DNA of 20,315 nucleotides, taken from contig BFEA01000675.1 of assembly GCA_003427395.1 (NCBI GenBank), positions 95,026 to 115,340 on the forward strand. Direction: 5' to 3'. How positions within the stretch are numbered: the stretch's first letter is position 1; every line of letters starts with the position of its first letter. This DNA is from Chara braunii (taxonomy: Eukaryota; Streptophyta; Charophyceae; Charales; Characeae). Below the pieces are notes generated by a model that saw only the letters and a list, made by a program, of their open reading frames with translations, was not told the DNA's origin and searched no databases. Of the stretch, positions 16,371 through 20,315 are shown in pieces. Made by a program: the position numbers and the translations under genes.

Positions 16371-17645
16371 AGACTTACCCTAGCCGTCAGCCTGATTTTC
16401 AGTAGCGTGAGTGTTTGTTGTTCCGACCCTACGAAAAGTTTGACAAATCACGTGTACCCAACCACGAGACTCTACCAACCATGAGACTCTACCAACTCAC
16501 TTCTTGGATGGGGTACATGGTCCGATTGGACACTTCGGCTTCGGAAAGACTTACAAAAGCCTTTTGCAACAATTGATTAGCTTGGAATGAAAGGATCTGT
16601 TTAGAAATTTGTGGTTCAATGTGAGGTTTGTCATCAGATCAAGGTCCATAGGAAAAAGCCCCTTGGCCTGTTGGAACCTATCCCCATTCCTTCCAGTCCC
16701 GGTGAGTCGCTCTCCATTGACTTCAAGAACATGGGAGAGGTAAGTAAGAGAGGGTATTTGCAAGTCATGGTGATCATCGAGCGTTTCTCCAAATTTCTGA
16801 ATCTGATTCCTTGCCTCCTCATGCGCATGCTGATTTAGTCATCAAGAATTTCATCAGAAATATATTCCGGAGTTTGTTCCCCCGAAAACTCTTGTGAGTG
16901 ATTGGGACACCCAGTTCGTCAGTGAAGATTGGAAGGATTTTACCTCTACGATATCAAGCCAAGCATCCGATCTGGTTGACACCCCGAACCCAATGCACAG
17001 GCTGAGGTGATCAACCAGCCAGTCACCCAACTTCTCCGTGCCTTCATCCTTCCCGATGAGGACACATGGGATGAAGAGTTAAATGCGGTAAAGGGGTTGT
17101 AAAACGATCCGCCACCGGACTGACTCCGAACAGGTTGCAGTAGGATTGGCAGATCCGCAACCCTCTATCCTTCTTGTTCCCTGATCAGTCACCTGGTCTG
17201 ATACGCCACATGCTTGGCTACGCTGTTAAGTATTAGCGCTTGTTCAAGGTCGCTGCCTCAGCCGCGAACAAGCGCTGAGATGCCATGATCAAGTTTTCTA
17301 ACAAGAAACACAGAACTGCGATATCCGCAGAAGGAGATTATGTATGGATTAAAATGTCTGAGTTTTCAGAAGAAGAGGGAGTGTCTCTTAAACTTCTTCC
17401 ATTGTAGTATGGTCCGTGGCAAGTTCTGAAGGTGGTAGGGGATGATACATTTGACCCTTTGTATGTTATTAACATGCCACCTCATTTACGCACGTATCTG
17501 GTCTTGCATGCATCTAAACCGTATCCTTATGTTGCTGCTAATTCCTTTCTATATTGTGAGCCTCCTATGATCCCTCGTGATATTGATGGTGGTCATGAAA
17601 TCAACAGAATTGTTGCACATGCAGGAAAGGGGAAGAACAGATAGT
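16371..17645 (+). pseudogene. Integrase remnant of the old Ty3/gypsy element
   Basis: It begins in the zinc module (HGPIGHFGFGKTYKSLLQQ near 16517-16573, CEVCHQIKVHRK near 16619), then PLGLLEPIPIPSSPGESLSIDF with the first catalytic Asp at 16719-16721. VIIERFSKFLNLIP follows. The second Asp lies in LVSDWDTQF (16900-16902) and the Glu in NAQAEVINQ (17004-17006). The core is crossed by stops and frame changes (for example near 16836, 17099 and 17235). The C-terminus is readable again as GDYVWIKMSEFSEEE and YGPWQVLKVVGDD (near 17409-17450) and YLVLHASKPYPY. All three catalytic codons survive, unlike those of RNase H, but no continuous protein is possible. Confidence 0.85.
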
Positions 17646-17890
17646 ATGAAGTTCATTTTTTGTACCATCCATTGAAAGAGCTTTACTGCATATCTAGGAA
17701 AGAACTACTCCAGAATGCACCTCGTGTCGTCAATGTGTATGATTGCCACATTGTTTCTGGCCAAGAGCCCGCAATCTCTTCAAAGCTCACTGCGTATGAA
17801 TACACAGCAGCTCTCCTCGCAGTATTTGCCTCCAATGCATTTTGTAGGGACTCCGATTGAGTTACTCGCTCGAAGGGAGCGCGTTACTGA
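17646..17890 (+). pseudogene. Chromodomain-like tail and pol 3' end of the old element
   Basis: YEVHFLYHPLKELYCISRKE followed by LLQNAPRVVNVYD aligns with the YRVQFKHH...TREELMQNAPQVV tail of the younger element. A TAG precedes it at 17642-17644. About 35 further codons without a stop run to 17860. No function is likely. Confidence 0.7.
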
Positions 17891-18250
17891 GAGGGGGGTA
17901 GCGTTATGATGTGCAAAATCACAAACTGAGAACTCTGCCAATATCTGAGTTTTGCCACTGGAGTGTGTGGCTTGCTGAGATTCCCGCTTTCTACTGAGAT
18001 TTGGAAGGCCCTCGGGCCCGGTACTTGTGTGTGTGCGTGCTTGCTGGTTCTTGTGGGCCTGTCTGAGTGCATGATTGCTTGGGTGTGTGTGTGATCTGCC
18101 AATGTACTTGTATGTTTGGAAGGCCCTCGGGCCCGGTACTTACCTGTGGCCGTGACTTGGTGGGTTGCAGCAGGCTGTAGCAGGAGGCTAGGCCCGCGTA
18201 GTTGGGAACACTCAAGTAGTAGCAGGCAGAAGAAGACAAAAAGTAAGTAC
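17891..18250 (+). repeat. Polypurine tract and probable 3' LTR of the old element
   Basis: GAGGGGGG (17891-17898) is a good polypurine tract about 30 bases after the pol end, so the 3' LTR should begin near 17901-17907. Inside it the 27-mer TTTGGAAGGCCCTCGGGCCCGGTACTT occurs as two exact copies (18000-18026 and 18115-18141), each containing the palindromic GGCCCTCGGGCC. TG-rich runs lie between them. The right limit is a guess because the matching 5' LTR is absent from this window. Confidence 0.5.
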
Positions 18251-18528
18251 CTTTAGAGGCCAGGTGAATTTTAGAAGTCCAGTTCAGTAGTCTGAGTCTA
18301 GGGCCTGTAGCGGATGATATTAGACCTGGATGATGTTTCCCTCCGAAAGGAGGAAGGTACCAGATCCTTGGGAGGCCGAGCGGCCTAGAAAGTCACAGCC
18401 CAAGAGGCAAGCTGCCCTGCATATCTTCAGGAGAGCACTGCTCTCCCTCATTTGCGGTGCTGGGGATTTTAAACGTCGGACGCTGTCCGACTCTTTCGTC
18501 GTGGCTGGCTGCCGTTCAAGCGAGCAGG
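18251..18528. other. Boundary region between old LTR and Asn-rich frame
   Basis: No supported gene. It may include the end of the old LTR and an upstream exon or 5' untranslated part of the frame at 18529. Open frames exist on the plus strand from about 18330, but none shows a motif. Confidence 0.35.
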
Positions 18529-19044
18529 ATGCGGGTAAGCCTCGTGGTGGCAAACCTGCGTCAGGCGGCTGCCGAGGCGAGCGTTCCGACGATATCGTGG
18601 GTCCGGAGTGAGCAACAGCGATTACTGGAGATCACATGGGGGTTGGAGGAGGGGCCGCCCCCCCATTTGAGTATGCTCATTGACTGGCCACGATTTGACG
18701 ACTCCATGCAGCAGTACTANGAGGTGCTTGAGGAGGGGCAAGATCTGTGCGCTGCGCTGGAGGACCGCTGCCAGTGTGATGAAAACAGCATCATGGGAGC
18801 CGCTAACAACATCGCCGAAGATAATATCAACATCGACAGCAAGAACATAGACAATCTTATCGCTGTAGCCCTCATCGACGCCGTCAACAGCAGCGAAAAC
18901 AGCAACAATAACTCAGATTTCAACGATAACAACATCAACTACAGCAACAACAACAAGAAGACAAAACCTAAAAGGAAATCTAAAATGAAATCTAAGAAAA
19001 AAAGAAAAGGAAAAAACGAAAACGAAACAACTTACCTCCTATAG
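18529..19044 (+). CDS. Unrecognised protein with W-x-LEEGP/IDW/LED domain, Asn-rich middle and Lys-rich tail
   Basis: The start chosen is the first in-frame ATG; the frame is open further upstream to about 18457, so an earlier exon is possible. The ~171-residue product begins MRVSLVVANLRQAAAEA and carries WGLEEGP, IDW eight residues later, LEEG and LED by residue ~80, aligning residue for residue in spacing with the minus-strand frame at 895-1644. An Asn/Asp/Ser/Ile-rich stretch follows. Its codons are mixed, so it is not a simple slippage repeat. It ends with a strongly basic KKTKPKRKSKMKSKKKRK tail that could be a nuclear localisation signal, then TAG. The unresolved base at 18720 is the third base of a TAN codon, so it reads Tyr or stop. 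The domain is not one I know. Confidence 0.5.
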   Translation: MRVSLVVANLRQAAAEASVPTISWVRSEQQRLLEITWGLEEGPPPHLSMLIDWPRFDDSMQQYXEVLEEGQDLCAALEDRCQCDENSIMGAANNIAEDNINIDSKNIDNLIAVALIDAVNSSENSNNNSDFNDNNINYSNNNKKTKPKRKSKMKSKKKRKGKNENETTYLL

Positions 19045-19063
19045 AAAACGGTCGCCCGTTTTC
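19044..19063. repeat. Perfect 8 bp hairpin at the stop codon
   Basis: GAAAACGG (19044-19051) and CCGTTTTC (19056-19063) pair perfectly around TCGC. The stem begins on the last base of the TAG stop of the preceding frame. It could influence mRNA 3' structure or be chance. Confidence 0.5.
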
Positions 19064-19873
19064 TTCGGGCGCTGTCACGTGCACTGGGGCTTGAAACGCC
19101 CCACTCACTTCTGAGGGCGCTCCTCTTTCACATTAGTTTTAGTTTTAGTTTTTTTTTTTTTTGCTTTTTCTCGATTTATGCGCGTCATCCTCACACAGGG
19201 CCTTTCTCCGATCTGCGTGGCTGTTCTCAGTTGTGCGATCTCGCAGATCGCGCGGCCGAAAACTGCCGCGTCAGACCACTTTTTCCCACGGCTGCTCCCA
19301 AAAGGAGCTAGCCCAGTGGGGCCTACTGGCTTCGATCCGTGCATCTGCAGGAGCAGTTCTTCTATTTGAAGAGTTGCCAACCAGTAGACCCACCAGCTTC
19401 TGGCCTAAGCAAGTCCATCCTGCCTCGCCTAGCCTAACGGTCGCCACCCCGCCATCGAACCGGTTGGGGGTTAGCCCGGTAGGCCCGGTAAGCCACACCC
19501 TTTGCTGCGAATCTGGCGCTGGACCTCGGCGTGGCGTTAAATCTCGCGACCCAAAAAGAAAATAAATAAGTATAGGCTCCCTATTTCTCCCTCGTCGCGA
19601 CCCCGTACTCGGCGCGCCGTTCTTTTAGCCTACCTAGGTCCTGAATCAGTCGCGCATCATTATTTTTGGTAGGATAGATCTAGCTTTACCATTTCCATGT
19701 CTGCACGTTCCTGCGGCTTCGACAAAAGCGAAGCATTGCCATTCACATTCGTTACTCCCGGACGCGTGTGGACTAAGAACTCGCCATCGCCGAACTCCCT
19801 CAATTCTTCGCCTCTCCGTGTATCATAGCCCACGTCACACACCCCTACGCACTCCTAGTCGTACCCCTCCTAG
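19064..19873. other. Unassigned sequence between the two Asn-rich frames
   Basis: No gene is supported. Two TTTTAG units and a long T run (19135-19162) could be the reverse of an A-rich retroposon tail. Several open stretches on both strands (for example 19161-19565, plus) lack motifs. The region may be the 3' untranslated or intergenic part of the Asn-rich loci. Confidence 0.35.
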
Positions 19874-20315
19874 CTGATCTCGCCCTCACCAAAGGACATC
19901 AGACGACGCGCCACGTGGCACGTCACCGATCAGGACGAAGGCCACGTCAGCAATCCTGATGACGAGATCGCTGACAACGACAACAACAATAACGATAGCA
20001 GCATCGACAACATCAACAATACAAGTGAAAACGGCAAGGACGGCGATCTGCGTAAAGATGACCATGACGATTGCATCCGAATCATCCAGGTCGCCGCCGA
20101 CAACAACAGCGATATCGATCCGGAGGCGGTTAGCTCGAATGGGCGAACTAGTGCTGCGCCGCTCCTAAGGGATCGGGGTGACATGGTGGCGGGGAGTGGT
20201 GCAGGCCCGGATCTTTGTTATTCTGCTGTTTTCGACAAGGACAACAATAACATCAACGTTAATAGAAACGACATAATTCGTGTGGCGGTGGGCTCGATTG
20301 GGGAAGGGCGAGTGG
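19874..20315 (+). CDS. Asn/Asp-rich open frame, cut by the window end
   Basis: After TAG at 19871-19873 the frame stays open for 147 codons to the end of the window, with no ATG until late, so it must be an exon or fragment. It contains DNDNNNNNDSSIDNINN, an acidic stretch rich in Asp and Lys, IIQVAADNNSDIDPEA, and later DKDNNNINVNRNDII. The mix of AAC, AAT, GAC and GAT codons argues against plain slippage. The composition and an IIxxAxDNN segment resemble the tail of the 895-1644 frame (WIIAEDNNN), so it may be a third family member, but its domain part would lie outside the window. A GCGCCACGTG motif overlaps its start. Confidence 0.35.
   Translation, partial: MISPSPKDIRRRATWHVTDQDEGHVSNPDDEIADNDNNNNDSSIDNINNTSENGKDGDLRKDDHDDCIRIIQVAADNNSDIDPEAVSSNGRTSAAPLLRDRGDMVAGSGAGPDLCYSAVFDKDNNNINVNRNDIIRVAVGSIGEGRV

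Larger units (their letters stand above)
6985..18250 (+). mobile_element. Old, 5'-truncated Ty3/gypsy retrotransposon, split by a younger one
   Basis: The left part (6985-7531) holds reverse transcriptase; the right part (15183 onward) holds the rest of RNase H, integrase, a chromodomain-like tail and a probable 3' LTR. The reading sense and domain order continue across the gap when the 7532-15182 element and one copy of CACC are ignored. The 5' LTR, gag, protease and the N-terminal part of reverse transcriptase are missing. Frames are broken many times, and RNase H active-site residues are lost. The right limit is approximate because no second LTR is present for comparison. Confidence 0.75.

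Noticed and set aside
19135-19162. Telomere-like TTTTAG repeats
   Set aside because: Only two hexamers grade into a plain T run, and they lack the GGG of plant or algal telomere units.
1-20315. CRISPR array, bacterial operon, phage or toxin-antitoxin system
   Set aside because: No regularly spaced short repeats, no bacterial gene packing or ribosome-binding sites. All recognisable proteins are eukaryotic retrotransposon enzymes.

Overview
This window is non-coding-dominated eukaryotic DNA: no bacterial-type gene packing, long tracts without open frames, A/T homopolymers, trinucleotide repeats, two unresolved bases (15106 and 18720) and many layers of transposable elements. The Ty3/gypsy elements have a primer-binding site matching plant initiator tRNA-Met and a chromodomain-like pol tail, so a green-lineage genome is most likely. 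The pol wording reminds me of the streptophyte alga Chara braunii, but I cannot verify that from this sequence. No complete, intact cellular gene can be supported.

Layout. Positions 1-776 hold nothing I recognise. 895-1644 (minus) is an open frame with an unrecognised W-x-LEEGP...IDW...LED domain and an asparagine-rich tail. 1654-3265 is a tandem duplication of a ~760 bp unit; the second copy carries an 82 bp TA-flanked miniature transposon, and the first copy shows the empty site. 3252-3840 is an A-tailed retroposon between 16 bp direct repeats. 4215-5321 is a two-headed tRNA-derived SINE-like element on the minus strand between 14 bp direct repeats. 5336-6984 is largely unexplained, with a second member of the miniature transposon family (5941-6045), another inverted-repeat structure and a possible exon.

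The centre is a nested pair of Ty3/gypsy LTR retrotransposons. An old, 5'-truncated element begins in its reverse transcriptase near 6985, is interrupted at 7531, and resumes at 15183 with RNase H, integrase, a chromodomain-like tail and a probable 3' LTR (to about 18250). The interrupting element (7532-15182) has two ~925 bp LTRs, a primer-binding site, a polypurine tract, a 4 bp CACC target duplication, a gutted gag/protease and a nearly full-length but broken pol. Both elements read left to right and both are dead as autonomous units.

The right end (18250-20315) carries a second asparagine-rich frame (plus strand) homologous to the one at 895-1644, and a third asparagine/aspartate-rich open frame running off the window. 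These related frames, placed outside the transposon core, are the best candidates for something undescribed. The rest is best read as a datable sequence of insertions and duplications.
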